Assembly (NCBI GenBank): GCA_037892935.1
Contig: JAYXKI010000008.1
Coordinates: 930,001-994,000 of the forward strand
Source of the DNA: Phlebopus portentosus
Taxonomy: Eukaryota; Basidiomycota; Agaricomycetes; Boletales; Boletinellaceae
Direction of reading: 5' to 3'
DNA length: 64,000 bases
Part shown: positions 1 to 10,809 of the stretch, piece after piece
Numbering within the stretch: the first letter of the stretch is position 1
Layout of the letters: every line of letters begins with the position of its first letter
Made by a program: the position numbers and the translations under genes
Notes under the pieces: model-generated
The model's input: only the letters and a program-made list of their open reading frames with translations
Told to the model about the DNA's origin: nothing
The model's database searches: none

Positions 1-19
1 TTTTGAGCAGATCCTTTCA
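1..19 (-). repeat. Ty3/gypsy 3' LTR, first 19 bp only
   Basis: The first 19 bases recur exactly at 10,791-10,809. On the minus strand both copies begin TGAAAGGATC, and the window-start copy lies directly next to a polypurine tract. This is therefore the start of the 3' LTR of the minus-strand chromovirus; the rest lies outside the window, so its target-site duplication cannot be checked. Confidence 0.8.
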
Positions 20-32
20 CTACCCCCCTCCT
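20..32 (-). other. Polypurine tract of the Ty3/gypsy element
   Basis: Read on the minus strand this is AGGAGGGGGGTAG, immediately upstream of the TGAAAGG start of the 3' LTR. That is the expected position and composition of the plus-strand DNA primer of an LTR retrotransposon. Confidence 0.75.
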
Positions 33-143
33 AAGATGAACTTTTGGAGAAATGTTCATCCTAATCCATGAGAAAGCTTGGATAAAGGAGTCGCCTAATG
101 ATAGTTGATGTTGCTATCAAACCATCATCATCACTGCCCAGTT

Positions 144-470
144 ATGTCCAAAGTCGCCGCTGTCTGCATTGTTTTCATCGCTCTTGTTGCAATTTTCGGC
201 ATGAATCTTTGGATTCTAGATCGCAGGAGGCGTAATGAGGTGAGTTCTCTTGCCTCTGTTTGCAGGTTGCAGCTGCTAATAGTCCTATAGGAGAACAATT
301 ATGAGATGCAATCGGTTCCTAATGAGAGGACTGCAGAAATTTGGCAGCGCGTCAACTGCATATTCCCTGACCCTGATGTGCCTTCAAGTTCAGCTGAAGC
401 TGTCGATAAAGCGGGTATTTCAGTGCAGGAAAGTCGTGAGAAGGGTGTTTGGGAAGTCATCAATTTGTAA
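144..470 (+). CDS. Small spliced gene antisense inside the chromovirus, single-pass membrane protein
   Basis: Two exons are proposed: 144-239 (32 codons) and 291-470 (59 codons plus TAA). The intron at 240-290 (51 nt) starts GTGAGT, has a GCTAAT branch-like site at 274-279 and ends TATAG; splicing keeps the frame exactly. The 91-residue product starts MSKVAAVC, has one strongly hydrophobic segment at about residues 4-27 (VAAVCIVFIALVAIFG core), then a basic RRRR stop-transfer cluster at about 27-31 and an acidic, Ser-rich soluble tail ending in EVINL. It runs opposite to gag-pol, between the env-position ORF and the polypurine tract. No family was recognised. An upstream exon is possible. It could be a captured host gene fragment or an antisense accessory gene; expression is unproven. 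Confidence 0.5.
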
Positions 471-1055
471 AGGGTGGTGGAAAGGGATGTGAACGTGAAA
501 TGTGAAATATGCATCATGTAAAAGGTTATGACGCAATTGAAAGTGATAAGAAAGAAAAAGTCATAAAGTCGTTACTGAATGAGTTTTCTGTCACTTTGGA
601 AGTGGCTTGCCTGGTGTATTGACTGGGCAAGGAGTGATATTCAACCAACCCTGTGCACAGCAATATGTTCACCTACGGTTCGCCCACCTCCAAAGGGGTT
701 TTTTGAAAAGTAGAATAGAGTCGGAGTGCTTATTGGCTCCTCTTCCTCTGCATGGAAGATAAGAAAAGGGGTGCATAATGCGCCATGTATCACTGGGATG
801 TACAAGAAGTGCAACAGTTGATAGTTGGTTAAACCAAGTAGGCTTAAACCGCCCATCAACTTATTCACAACTCGGCATATCAGTGAATATGGTGAATAAA
901 TACCATAGCGAGTTGGGAATGATGGTTGCATAAAGGCATAATTTGGTCGGATGTGACCATAGATACCATAGAAAGAATAGAATGCATAATTGACCATGTC
1001 AGGTCGCGATATGGGAAAGGGGTTGCATAAAAGAATAGTGAAAAGCTTGCATAAA
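471..1055. other. Chromovirus 3' region with no confident gene
   Basis: This lies between the small antisense gene and the 332-codon ORF. A minus-strand frame at 641-997 (118 codons, Tyr/Phe-rich) has no recognisable motif and seems to arise from short imperfect repeats of catag/gcata type, so no gene is called. It is probably untranslated 3' sequence of the element. Confidence 0.4.
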
Positions 1056-2054
1056 TTATAGTTCTTTGCTCTCAGGTATCATTTCCTGTGAGTTCATCGG
1101 TATAGGCAGTGGTTCGCTAACCTCATCTGAATTGTCTAAATCAGTTTCATCTGATGAACCAAATTTCTCGTCCTGCTCTGTGATAGTGAGCATGTTATCT
1201 GGCTGGTAGATCTCACTTGGATACTGATAGATCGTGATCATCATATCCTCCATCATGAGATGTCTTGTCGCCTGTAGTCTTTCCCTTGCTTCCTCTTCTC
1301 GCTCATTGAGTTTCATAAGGTATTGTGGGTCATAGTTGACTATCCTTCCTTCGACTAAGTGGTGTGTGATGTCATCGATTGACAGACCATTCGCTTGGCC
1401 TGTAGATCGTCTGGCTCGAATGAGCTCCTGGTACATAGTACCTTCGTAGTACTTCGTCATGTTGAGTACCACCATGAACTGCATGGCATGGGAAGCGTAA
1501 AAGGCTGTCTGATCAGCTAGGTAGTTCATGTACTTCATCATATCCACGCTGATGGGATGATAGTGGCTCCATTGCATTATTTGGTTAAGAGTTGCGATTG
1601 TCAGGCCTTGTCTGTAGGCGCAAATTTGAATTGCTGAATGGTAGATGCCCATGACATTCTTGTATGTCGGCTCATGGCTGAAGTCAATTTGTCCTCGATG
1701 TAAGGCTTGTGTCTCGAGTTCGACTGCATAGGTAAGAAATGCATCATCATTGAGTCGTCGGACTGCTGCATCTCGAGGGTTACTGAGTTTAAGCAGTTGT
1801 CCTTCTGGTTGCTTCGGTACCATAAGATCAGGTTGTTCTTCGGCTGGCTGATGGACTGCATTCCATTTGTCGAATAGGTCGTTGAAGTATTTTCCTGGGC
1901 ATGAGGGTACAATCTCTCCTTCATAGTTCTCTTGGTTAAAGCGGTTGCATAGTTGTGGCCATTGATAACGTTCATTAGGTGGCTTTAGTACAAACGTCCA
2001 ATCAGGTGCATCTTCAGGTGCACTGAATGCTTGGAGTTCGTCAAAGACTGGCAT
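1056..2054 (-). CDS. Intact 332-codon ORF of unknown function in the env position
   Basis: Uninterrupted frame on the element's sense strand, 284 bp downstream of the chromodomain stop. The protein starts MPVFDELQAF and is soluble-looking: no signal peptide or membrane segment is apparent. It is rich in Tyr, Met and His in the middle (about residues 130-215), has a charged, helix-prone stretch at about 245-275 (NEREEEARERL), and ends in an acidic Ser/Asp/Glu-rich tail. No family was recognised; the absence of hydrophobic segments argues against a classical envelope. It has no stop codon while gag and pol of the same element carry several nonsense codons. That suggests either chance or a function kept longer than gag-pol. 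It could be a retroelement accessory protein or a captured host gene. Confidence 0.6.
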   Translation of the reverse strand: MPVFDELQAFSAPEDAPDWTFVLKPPNERYQWPQLCNRFNQENYEGEIVPSCPGKYFNDLFDKWNAVHQPAEEQPDLMVPKQPEGQLLKLSNPRDAAVRRLNDDAFLTYAVELETQALHRGQIDFSHEPTYKNVMGIYHSAIQICAYRQGLTIATLNQIMQWSHYHPISVDMMKYMNYLADQTAFYASHAMQFMVVLNMTKYYEGTMYQELIRARRSTGQANGLSIDDITHHLVEGRIVNYDPQYLMKLNEREEEARERLQATRHLMMEDMMITIYQYPSEIYQPDNMLTITEQDEKFGSSDETDLDNSDEVSEPLPIPMNSQEMIPESKEL

Positions 2055-2338
2055 GTCTGAGTAGTAGTTGTCCTTGAGAGATGACTAGCTAGTAGAATTC
2101 GAGTTGATGATTCTTAAGCTCGAGTTTCTTCATCTTTTATACCATCTTGCTGGTATGTCGCCTCTCTCTTGCCTAATTTGTCTTCTTCTGCTATCGCTTT
2201 GAGGTGCCACTGTGATGTCATTGCTTGGTAAGGTCGTTGGATACCTTACTCATCGTCTCTATTGTGGCTCCATATGTAGCTCCATCAGGTGGAGTGCATG
2301 TGATGCAATTATCTCCTAATTTGTCTTCGTTCGGCGAT
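2055..2338. other. Spacer between chromodomain stop and env-position ORF
   Basis: No coding signal is seen in this 284-bp stretch on the sense strand. It may carry the leader of a subgenomic or spliced transcript for the downstream ORF, but no splice site is convincing enough to call. Confidence 0.3.
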
Positions 2339-3616
2339 CTATTGATTAAGGTTTGGTGGCCTCATTGTCTGAGGGTACCTCTTGTGGAACTCTTCTATCA
2401 TTTGATAGGAGTTCTTGAGGTTATCGAGTGGCTCCCATGTTCGCTCTTGGTATCCTTTCCATTGAATAAGATACTGTATCTTGTTTCGATGACGTCGTGT
2501 GTCATGAATTGTCTCCACTTCATATTCCACTTGGCCCTCCACTTCGATAGGTGGTGGCTCGTCTAGTGTGGGTCTTCCAGGGTAGTCCTTTTGCTTATAA
2601 GGCCTGAGAAGACTTGCATGGAATACAGGGTGGATCAGAAGGGTTTCGGGTAAGCGTAATCTGAATGACACTTGTCCGACTGCCTTCTCGACTTTATAAG
2701 GGCCTGCCCATTTTATTGCAAGTTTCTTTGTCGGTTCCAGTCGACTGAGATTCCTCATGTCTAGTAACACTTCATCTCCTGGCTTGTACTCTGGCAGTTT
2801 GCCTCGATGCAGGTCTGCATAAAGCTTCATTGCCTCGTTCGCTTGCCTAATCGAATTATAGGCTTCTTGCTGTACTTGTTGAAGCTCCTCTAGGTGATTT
2901 ATTGCTTCTGGCACGTCTGAATCACTGGTCTCCGCTACATCCAGGTGAGGGTGCCATCCATACAGTGTATAGAATGGTGACTGATGAGTGGTGCTGTGTT
3001 TTCGATTGTTGTAGGCGAATTCTTCCATATCGATGTACTCTGCCCAATCTGTTTGGCGGTAGGACACGTAGCAGCGTAAGTACTGTTCGAGTTCTTGATT
3101 AAGTCGCTCAGTTTGACCATCGGTTTGTGGATGATACGCTGTACTAGTTTTCCACTCGACATCGATGAGTCTGCAGAACTCCTTGAGGAATTGCGCAGTG
3201 AAGTTGCTACCTCGGTCGGAGATTACTTGTTTAGGGGCCCCATAGTATTTGAAGATGTGTTGGCGAAACGAGCGTGCCAACTGCTTAGCATTGGGTATCC
3301 CTTGGCAAGGAATGAACTTTCCCATTTTAGTGAGTTTGTCCACTATAACAAGTATCGAACTGTAGCCTTCATTGCTGACTGGTAAATCGGTAATCAGGTC
3401 ACAGGTTATGGTTTCCCATGGTTGATGCAGTGCCTGCAATGGTTGGAGCGGCGGATTTTGAAACTGCCGAATCGGTTTTGCACGTTGACATATGTCACAG
3501 GATGAGATATATTCTCGGATCATCTCTTCCATCTTCGGCCAATAGTATGATCGCTTTACAAGCTCTATAGTCTTTTCTGCTCCTGGGTGGCCTGCGAGCT
3601 TGTGGTCATGGCGCCT
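2339..3616 (-). pseudogene. pol: Chromovirus integrase with C-terminal chromodomain (pol 3' part)
   Basis: The open stretch 2,339-3,532 (397 codons) continues upstream in frame to an in-frame TAA near 3,616. Order: remains of the HHCC zinc finger (HDHKLAGH before the ORF, CDIC at residues 12-15); catalytic core with D45 (TCDLIT), D106 (SDRG) and E142 (TERLNQ); a GPY/F-type module at 276-311 (KWAGPYKVEK, HPVFHASLLRPYK); and a chromodomain at about 336-387 (YLIQWKGY, TWEP, NLKN, IEEFH). The chromodomain places the element in the chromoviruses, whose integrase is thought to be guided to modified nucleosomes. The catalytic residues are intact. The TAA separating it from RT lies in an RRHDH context and looks like a decayed Gln or Arg codon. 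Confidence 0.85.
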
Positions 3617-5578
3617 TTAGATTAGCAACACTTTTAGGTTGGCAGATGGCGGGACATATAATGCATTGGTTACATAGTGCAAGCCATTCCTGTAACTGTA
3701 GCCATTGCTCTTCTTGATCGCCAATATTTCCTTCTTGGCCTCCTTGGTATTGTAGTGTCTCTTGATCGTTCTGATGATCGGATCAGAGATAGTGACCATT
3801 TCTGTTTCTAGCCTATATAGACCATTGATCTCGGTTCGTCGCAATGTCTGTTGCTCGATCATATCAGGTGGTAGCAAGGTAACACCTAAGTTATCCTTGT
3901 CCTCTGGCATATAATTGGCTCGTCGTGATAGTGCATCTGCCTGATTCTTCTTGCCTGGCCAATGGAGAATCTTGAAGCTATATCGTGATAACTCTAGTGC
4001 CCATCTTGCTTGACGTCTTGTTAGATTCTGTGCTGTCATGAAGTATCGGAGGTTTGCATGATCGCTTCGGATGGTTATTGGTTCCTTTGTTCCTTCCAAT
4101 AAGTGTCTCCAGTGTCCGAGTGCTTCCATGATTGCTAGCATCTCTTTGTCATGCGTCAGATAATTTCGTTGAGCACTTGATAGTGTCTTCGACATGAAAC
4201 CTAAAGGTCTCAGTTCTCCTTGGTCATCTTCTTGTTGTAAGACTGCACCAATTGCTACGTCGGATGCATCGGTTTCCAATGTATATGGTTTGTCTGGCTT
4301 TGGCATTGCTAATGCCACTTCGGTTTTGAATGCCTTCTTGATACTTTCAAAAGCTTTGTCCTGTGCTTCCGTCCAAATGAACTTGTGATCCTTCTTGATA
4401 AGTTCGCCAATTGGTGTGTATAAATCGGCATAGTTCCTGATGAATCTTCGGTAGAAGTTGCAAAAGCCTTGGAACTTTTGGATCTGTCGTTTTGTCTTTG
4501 GTGTTGGCCATTCTCGTATTACTTTGAGTTTGTAAGGATCCATCTGGATGCCTTTCGTTCCTACTACAAATCCCAGATAGTCGAGTTGGGTTTGGAGAAA
4601 ATGACATTTCTTGATTTTGAGATAGATGTTGAGTTCTTGGCATTTCTGTAGAATTGCCCTGAGGAGTGTCCAGTGCTCCTCTTCAGTTTGCACTTGGCCA
4701 ATAAGGTCATCTAGGTAGTTTAGTGCCTCCTCTGTTCTGAGCCAATATTTGAAGTTGTCATTCATGAATCGTTAGAATACTGCAGGTGAGTTCTTCATTC
4801 CAAACATCATGACCTTCGGCTTGTAGACTGCATTGCCAACTCGGAATGCTGCCTTCCATTCATCTCCTTCTCGAATTCTCAGGTTGTTATATCCTGATCG
4901 CATGTCGAGTGTAAAGAAGAATTTTCCTTTCTCCAGTTTCTCTGGTAGAATGCTCATAATCGGTATTGGGTATGGATCTGATACTGTTGCATCGTTAATG
5001 TCTCGGTAATCGGTTACTGCTCGTGCTCCTCCATCTTTCTTTCCAACAAAGAAGACTGGTGCTGCTACCAGACATGGTTCATGTGGGTGAACCTTCTCGA
5101 TCTATCCTTTGTCCAATAATTCCTGGACATAGGCATTGAGTGCTGCCTGCTCTTCTCGTGTGAGCTTGATAATAGGCCTCGGTTTTGGTAATGGTACTCC
5201 TTCCTTGAGGTTTATCGCCATATCCCATTTCGTATGCTTGGGTAACCTCCTTGATCTGTCTGGATCAAATACGTCTGCATAGTCTGCAATTTGCTTTGGT
5301 AGGAGTTTTTGCCAATCTCGTTTCTCTGTGCTGAGTAATCCTTCTGCAGCTGCCTTCTGCTGCAAATACTGCTGTGATACTGAACTTGCTTTGTTCAGTG
5401 GTTGTGAGACTTGGTTTCTTGGTGACCAATTTTGTTTAAGGTCTAGCTCTAGCTTTTCAGCGAGCTCTTCCTTTCTGGTGAGGGTAATTGGTTGATCGGT
5501 TGTTCTGAGCCTTTCGATGTCTAGTGGCTCTATATCATACATAGAAGTGTCTTCTGTTGTCTCCTGTTCATCTTGCAT
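3617..5578 (-). pseudogene. pol: Chromovirus reverse transcriptase / RNase H (pol middle part)
   Basis: Three in-frame segments separated by single stop codons: 5,102-5,578 (linker and RT start, ending YVQELLDKG), 4,772-~5,101 (RT fingers/palm, FTLDMRSGYNN with the first catalytic Asp), and 3,617-4,765 (RT palm YLDD at residues 17-20, thumb, then RNase H with ETDASDVAIGAVL and the ALSRRANY end). The breaks at ~4,768 (PAVF*RFMND, normally Gln) and at ~5,103 (LLDKG*IEK) are single nonsense codons, the former CAA to TAA. The protein would be cut into pieces, so the element is not autonomous, although all visible catalytic motifs remain. Confidence 0.85.
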
Positions 5579-6400
5579 ATCGATATCGCTATTCTCGTCT
5601 GCCTATCTTGTACGCTTTGGTGTAGGAGTTGCTTCTTTGAGTGGTATTGGTCGTGGTGTCCAATTTCGTTTCGTTCCTGCCATTCATCTGTCATGATATC
5701 GTTCCTCTGGTGGATGTGTACTAGTTGTCATCCTAGGGTTTTTCTTTGGTACTGGCTGGATTTCTTCGCCATCTGGTTTCTTCTGTACCAGTGGTAGTGA
5801 TCGCCTTCTTCATAGTGGCTGTTTCTTCCATCGCTTAGGAGAGTTGTTTATTTCCTCCTGTTCGTCTCGGCTATGCTTGCCTGTTACTTCAGTAACTTCA
5901 CCTTCGGATGTCTGGTACAATTGCCGTGCTGGGATCATCCTTCTCGGTATGTGCCTTGTTCGTTGTTGCACTGTAATCATTCTTTCTGATGATTGTCTTG
6001 ATGTAGAGTCTGGTATATTTTCCATGCTCGGACTCTTTGCTTCATCTGCCTTCTTTGGCTGTTCTGGTTTCGGTGTTACTGGTCGGCTTTCCAGTTTTGC
6101 TTGCAGCTTCGTCTCTTGAGGGTTTCCATTGTTACTTTCCCTCCATGGTGCGAATAATATTCCTGGTGCTCCAGAGTGTCGATAGTTGTCTCTGTTCTGA
6201 GCCTGTTGTTTCGTGTTATGCCTAGGTCTTGTCTTGTCGGATTTGCCTTTCCTTTGCCGCTTTCGCTTGCGCTTTCTGCATTTTCGCTTCTTGATAGCTC
6301 ATATGATGCTAAGCTCAAATGGTATCGCATTACCATTCCGATTCCATATTTGATTCTTCCAATCAATTTCTGGATTGACTTTGGCCAAATAGTCAATGCC
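5579..6400 (-). pseudogene. Chromovirus protease-RT linker region, decayed
   Basis: On the sense strand this holds low-complexity, charged, Arg/Gln/Ser-rich reading frames broken by stops (5,810-6,025 and 6,076-6,396). The 6,076-6,396 frame ends in QNWKADQ, and its start joins to the protease tail (NQIWNRNGNAIPF). No domain is recognised; the position matches the variable linker between protease and RT in Ty3/gypsy Pol. Confidence 0.5.
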
Positions 6401-6822
6401 TAGGATCACTTGATCCTGTCCTGTAGTCGCTACTGCCAGCATTTGTGGCTGCAGCTTAGGTCCATCAAAGATTAACGAGTAGACCTTGTGTGTGATTGCT
6501 CCTCCTTGGTTTGGGCTTCCATCAGCATTATTCAGGGGTCGAGGGTGATCAAGTCTCTTCTTGAATAGGTTATGGTGTCATACCAAGTTGGGGTATATCG
6601 TACTACATGTTGCTCCAGAATCAATTAACGCTTGGACTGCTAGGGTCTTTGTTCCAACCTTCACTCGAATGGGTAATCGAGGATGCAATGCATGTATTGG
6701 CAATCGCTTATTATACATCGCTTCACTGGGGTTGAATCCAGGAGGTATGAAACACTGGTTGTTGAAACCATTCTTGCTACCCTTCGTACTCTCGTATTGT
6801 GCAGTCTCGTTCGATGGAGGTT
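6401..6822 (-). pseudogene. Chromovirus aspartic protease region
   Basis: The sense strand encodes ALIDSGATCSTIYP at 6,590-6,640, with the catalytic DSGAT motif at 6,608-6,622, followed by an ILGIDYLAK motif typical of retropepsin C-termini. A stop codon lies shortly after the active site (NLV*HHN). It would process the Gag-Pol polyprotein. The motif is clear but the frame is broken, so this is called a pseudogene. Confidence 0.7.
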
Positions 6823-9096
6823 CTAGTCTTTTCCCTGTTGCTCTTTACTTGCTAGGGAATTCCGAAAGTTGTTTCGGTATTCTTCGTCATGCTTGCAGGT
6901 GTAGCCTGCTGATTCATCTCCTCTAGCCCATGCTATGTGATCATAGTGGACTGGTCTTCGACAATGAGGGTCGGGACATGTTTCCTTGAAATTCACAGCT
7001 CGTGCTGTCATCGGTTTTCGTTTCTGACCATTTGTTCTCTTCTTCGGCTGTCCTAAGAAGGAACCCTTTTGCTTCCTTGGTGCCTTGCAATTTTTCGAGT
7101 AGTGTCCAATCTTTCCACAGTTGTAGCATTTCGCTCCCTTCTTTGGCAAGCCTCAGAGTGTGTCTACATCCATGGCGTCTGGATCATGTTTTGATTGTTG
7201 TATTGGTGGTCGAAATGATGATTGCCCATTTGTCTTGAATCTTGGAGTATATGTCTGACTTCCAATCAGCTTCTGTCTTGCATCCACATCTGCTAAGTTG
7301 CTTGTCCATGTCATCCATTCCTCCAGCTTGTACTTTTCGAAAGCATTGGGTTGTACAGATTCGACTTGTCATTTGACCCAATTATCTAGTCCTTTGACAT
7401 AGATGTACTTGAGCATAGTAGCATTGATTGATGGTGGTGCTCTAGCTCTGAGTTGTCGAAATTCATCGTTGTATGCTCTGATGCTCAATCCTTTTTGCTG
7501 GATGCATAGAAGATGGAATAGCGCTTCCTGTTCTCCAACTATTGGATGTCCTGCTCGGACTCTCATCCAATCCAACATCTGCTTCAGAGATGTGAACATT
7601 CCTCCTCCATTTGGATCGATAATTGCTGGTACTGGTTTCAGCTTTCCTTTATCATTGAATGATGTCAAGGTCTGCTTTTCTGCAAACCAATTATAGCTGT
7701 CGCCTTCGAGTGCTGCAAATAGACTCTTTGCAATCTTGTCCTCGCTCTTGACTCCATGCTGTGCCAACTTCGAAATACATCGGCTGACCCACAGATCAAT
7801 ATCTTCACTTCGCTTGCCATAGTACTTTGGCAATTTGATGCTGTGTTTAGAGAGTTGTATCTGAAGAGTTTGTAGTTGCGTCTCCAGGATCTGAACTTTC
7901 TGGTCAGTGGTCGACATGATCATATGTGATTATAGGCACTGCTGGTGGCAAATATGTAGCTGGATGTTCTGGTGCTTGGGTTGCTATTGAACCACTGGTT
8001 GGTACTTGGAGTGTAGCGCTTTGACTGTTAAACCCTTGCAACAAGTATGGGTTTAGTGCTCGTGATAACTCCTCGTCGGATGATACTGTTCCATCAGAAG
8101 TATGCTCTGCTCGATGATGTAGCTCTCAAATTTGTTGAGCTTCCTGTCTGAGATACTCTGCGTGCTCGAGTATGTTCCTTGCAGTACTTTCTGTTGTCTG
8201 CACTGATGCAATCAATGCCAGGTAGGCTTGTTGACTTGATTCGACTGTTCGTCCTAGTGTCAGGAGTGCTTCACGTAAGTTGCTAATGTCTTCGGCAATG
8301 TTTGGTGTCGATTGAGCGATCCTTGTAAGTTCTGTAGTTGCTGTTTCAACTACTTGGATGTGTTGCTCGTGAGCGTTAAGTGTATTGCGTAAACGTCCTA
8401 TCTCGTCCTGAACTACTGATATCTCCGTGGTGACTTGTTGGCTTAGGAGTATAACTGATCAATCTAGTGAATCGTCGTTTCGATGTAGTGTTGCTACTTG
8501 TGCTCCTAGTCCGTTGGTGTTAATCTTGAGTACTTCGAGTTGCTGTCCAACTGTAGTTGCATATGCTCCACTCAGCAGGTTGTTATTTGCTTGAGCTCTC
8601 GCTTGACTAGTCTGTAGTCCTTCGAGTTGTACTATTCTCTCTCGTAGAGATAGTATTATGGGTGGATATTCGTTGTCTGTGCAGGTGGCAGTTCTCCAAA
8701 GAATGTCTCTATCCAGTTCCAATCTCGATATCCTTCCTTGGATATGATTCAGTTCGCTATCTCGGTGCGATCCTGATCTCGTTCGGTTATTTGTTTGGTT
8801 ACTCGTCCTTTGGTTGTTACTTCTTCCACTTGAGTTCTCTGGATGGTTTATTAACCACGTTTCTCGCCTATAGCTTCAGGTGAATCGTTATGAGGTACGG
8901 TAGACCAAGCCGTTCCTTTCTCGTCGAATTTAGCAATAGTAGCTGGTACTGTTGCTACCTTGGTTGTTGTTATTTGTGTGCTCCCAACTGCAGGGCTACC
9001 AGATGTCTTTGCTATTAGGTACACTTCGTCGGTAAAGGGGTTATGATAATAGATGTTTGATTTGAGTGAATTGGGTTTGTTCTCCAGGATGTGCAC
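6823..9096 (-). pseudogene. gag: Chromovirus Gag with coiled-coil N-terminus and zinc knuckle
   Basis: A chain of sense frames from an ATG at 9,094-9,096. 8,851-9,096 and 8,459-8,722 encode helical, Gln/Glu/Leu-rich sequence that continues to ~8,020 (RLRNTLNAHEQHIQ, VETATTELTRIA), probably a coiled coil. 7,369-7,923 is the retrotransposon Gag core (KLPKYYGKRSEDIDLWV, NWFAEKQTL, MLDWMRVRAG). 6,823-7,149 carries the CX2CX4HX4C zinc knuckle at residues 8-21 (CYNCGKIGHYSKNC) and a second Cys/His group further on (CPDPHCRRPVHYDH). Stops at about 8,850, 8,456 and 8,128 (QI*EL, probably CGA to TGA) split the original frame. Gag would form the particle and bind RNA. Confidence 0.75.
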
Positions 9097-10809
9097 TTGT
9101 TCTAAGGAATGGGTTTGCTAATCTCAAAACTAGCAGCGTCGATAGGGACTTGAGGTCGACGGTCCTCGCCTCAATAAAACACTAGCCAAGAACCTTGCCC
9201 GTGAGAGGTGGTGTTAAAACTAGCAAGTGATCTTTTGATCCAATGTTAGAGGTGTAGGTCCGGGGTTACACCGGTTTTGATCCTTTTGCCTAAGCAGCGG
9301 TATGTTGTGCAGAGGTGATCTATCTACCCACGTTTAGCTGTACCACGCGGTCCCCTTACTATCCTTCCTAGTTGCAGTCCTGGTAAGGGATGCTTTTAGA
9401 GACAAGGTAGAGTAAGAGCAGATTGGGATTTCCAAGAGGCGTAGTAGTACAAAGCACACAGTGAGTCGTGTTAGGACACTATCACCAGTGTGTTAAGAGG
9501 ATCGAAAGATGGGGGAAAGAGGGCCTACTTCTAACGCTATTTATGCTTTCTAGATAATCTATTTTTCGTTCTATTTCTTACTCATCTTCTCTCCACTTTA
9601 CTCCACTATGCTCCACCTTGCTCCACTTCTCTCCACCATTACATCACTTCCTTCGTCATTCTGCTCCACTGAGCGCCACTTTGCTCTAATGTATCTCCAC
9701 TATGATGGAATTCTGTGGGGTTGCTGACTGAGATAATAGAGATGCTGCTCCAGTATGGAAAGCTCCACTGTCAGTGCTCCACTATGACGTCGATTCCATC
9801 ACCAGGTGGGATTGTAGCTCTTGGTGCAATGTAGGCAGCTCGATATATAACTCTTCGCTGTTTGTCTTGTGGTCTGAAGGGTGTAAGCACAACTCGCACA
9901 TCGGTATTAAGATGTCGGGTTGGTGTAGAGTATGGTCCAATGCATACCATAAACTGTATGAGTTCTGCTGGGGGATGCAGTTGTGTTCGAGTGACTAGCC
10001 ATGCTTTGCCTGGGAGTCTAACATCGCGAATGTATTGCCATATCCTTCGTTGGAGTACCAGTTGTAATTGCTTGGTGTCCAGGTTTGCGTCCCTTGGTAA
10101 ATAAAGGTTCGCTTGTACTGTAGAGGCTGGACATGAGTTGTGCAGCTCTAGCTTGTACTATCCTATTATTCTCCAAGTTATTGGGTCTGCAGCTCGAGGG
10201 GTTCGAGTTGTAATAATGAGTTCTTCGTGTCGCTTGGGTATTATAGGATTTGGTGGATTGGCATATAACGCTTCTTGCATGTGATGTTGGACTTCGATTT
10301 GGCAGTCACATGTTTCGCTTGTAGTATGACATATTGTGAAGTATATCTCATAAAGGACCATGTACGCTTGGGCACAAGTCTGACAGTGCTGGAATGCCAG
10401 TGATATCTCTATTGGGATCGGATTAGCCTTTAGACTTTAGGTGTTAGGCTTTAGTAGTTGTGTTCTAGACTTCTCAGGCTTCTAGTAGTTTTGATCGCTT
10501 CTTGACTTCTTTTGATCGGGTCGGATTGGGAGTTTGGTCGGCGATGTTAAGGTGATGGTCGGCAGTAGTAAATCGGTAGTAGTAATTACCGGTCGGCGGT
10601 GCTAAGTAGTTCGCGGGGTTACATACTTGTGGCGTGCTTCTCAGGCGCCCATATATTGCCGTTGATGCCCGTAACCGTTGTCTTGGTTGCGTTAACAGTA
10701 GTTTGGCTCTAGTGACTACTAGATTATTACTAGTCGCATTTGGAATGCTGATCCTGTTGATCTGCCGATTGTGTCGATCTTGATGCGAGTTTTTGAGCAG
10801 ATCCTTTCA
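9097..10809 (-). repeat. Chromovirus 5' leader and 5' LTR (inner LTR edge undetermined)
   Basis: The right edge at 10,809 is fixed by the 19-bp match to the window start. The inner edge cannot be fixed because the left LTR copy is outside the window. One candidate boundary is 9,241/9,242, where the sense strand reads CTCTAACA then TTGGATC, but the putative primer site does not match a tRNA 3' end I recognise. No gene is called here; frames at 9,774-10,361 have no motif. A run of CTCCACT-like repeats lies at 9,593-9,786. Confidence 0.55.
9593..9786. repeat. Degenerate CTCCACT repeat cluster
   Basis: About ten copies of CTCCACT/CTCCACC/CTCCAGT are separated by a few to some tens of bases (for example ctccactatg, ctccaccttg, ctccacttct). 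Inside the chromovirus 5' end; could be a regulatory repeat or a slippage product. Confidence 0.5.

Noticed and set aside
641..997. 118-codon Tyr/Phe-rich minus frame in the chromovirus 3' region
   Set aside because: No motif, appears to be built from short imperfect repeats; not enough to call a gene.
9242..10809. Exact chromovirus LTR of 1,568 bp with a primer site at TTGGATC
   Set aside because: The putative primer site does not match a tRNA 3' end I recognise, and the second LTR is outside the window, so the inner edge stays open.
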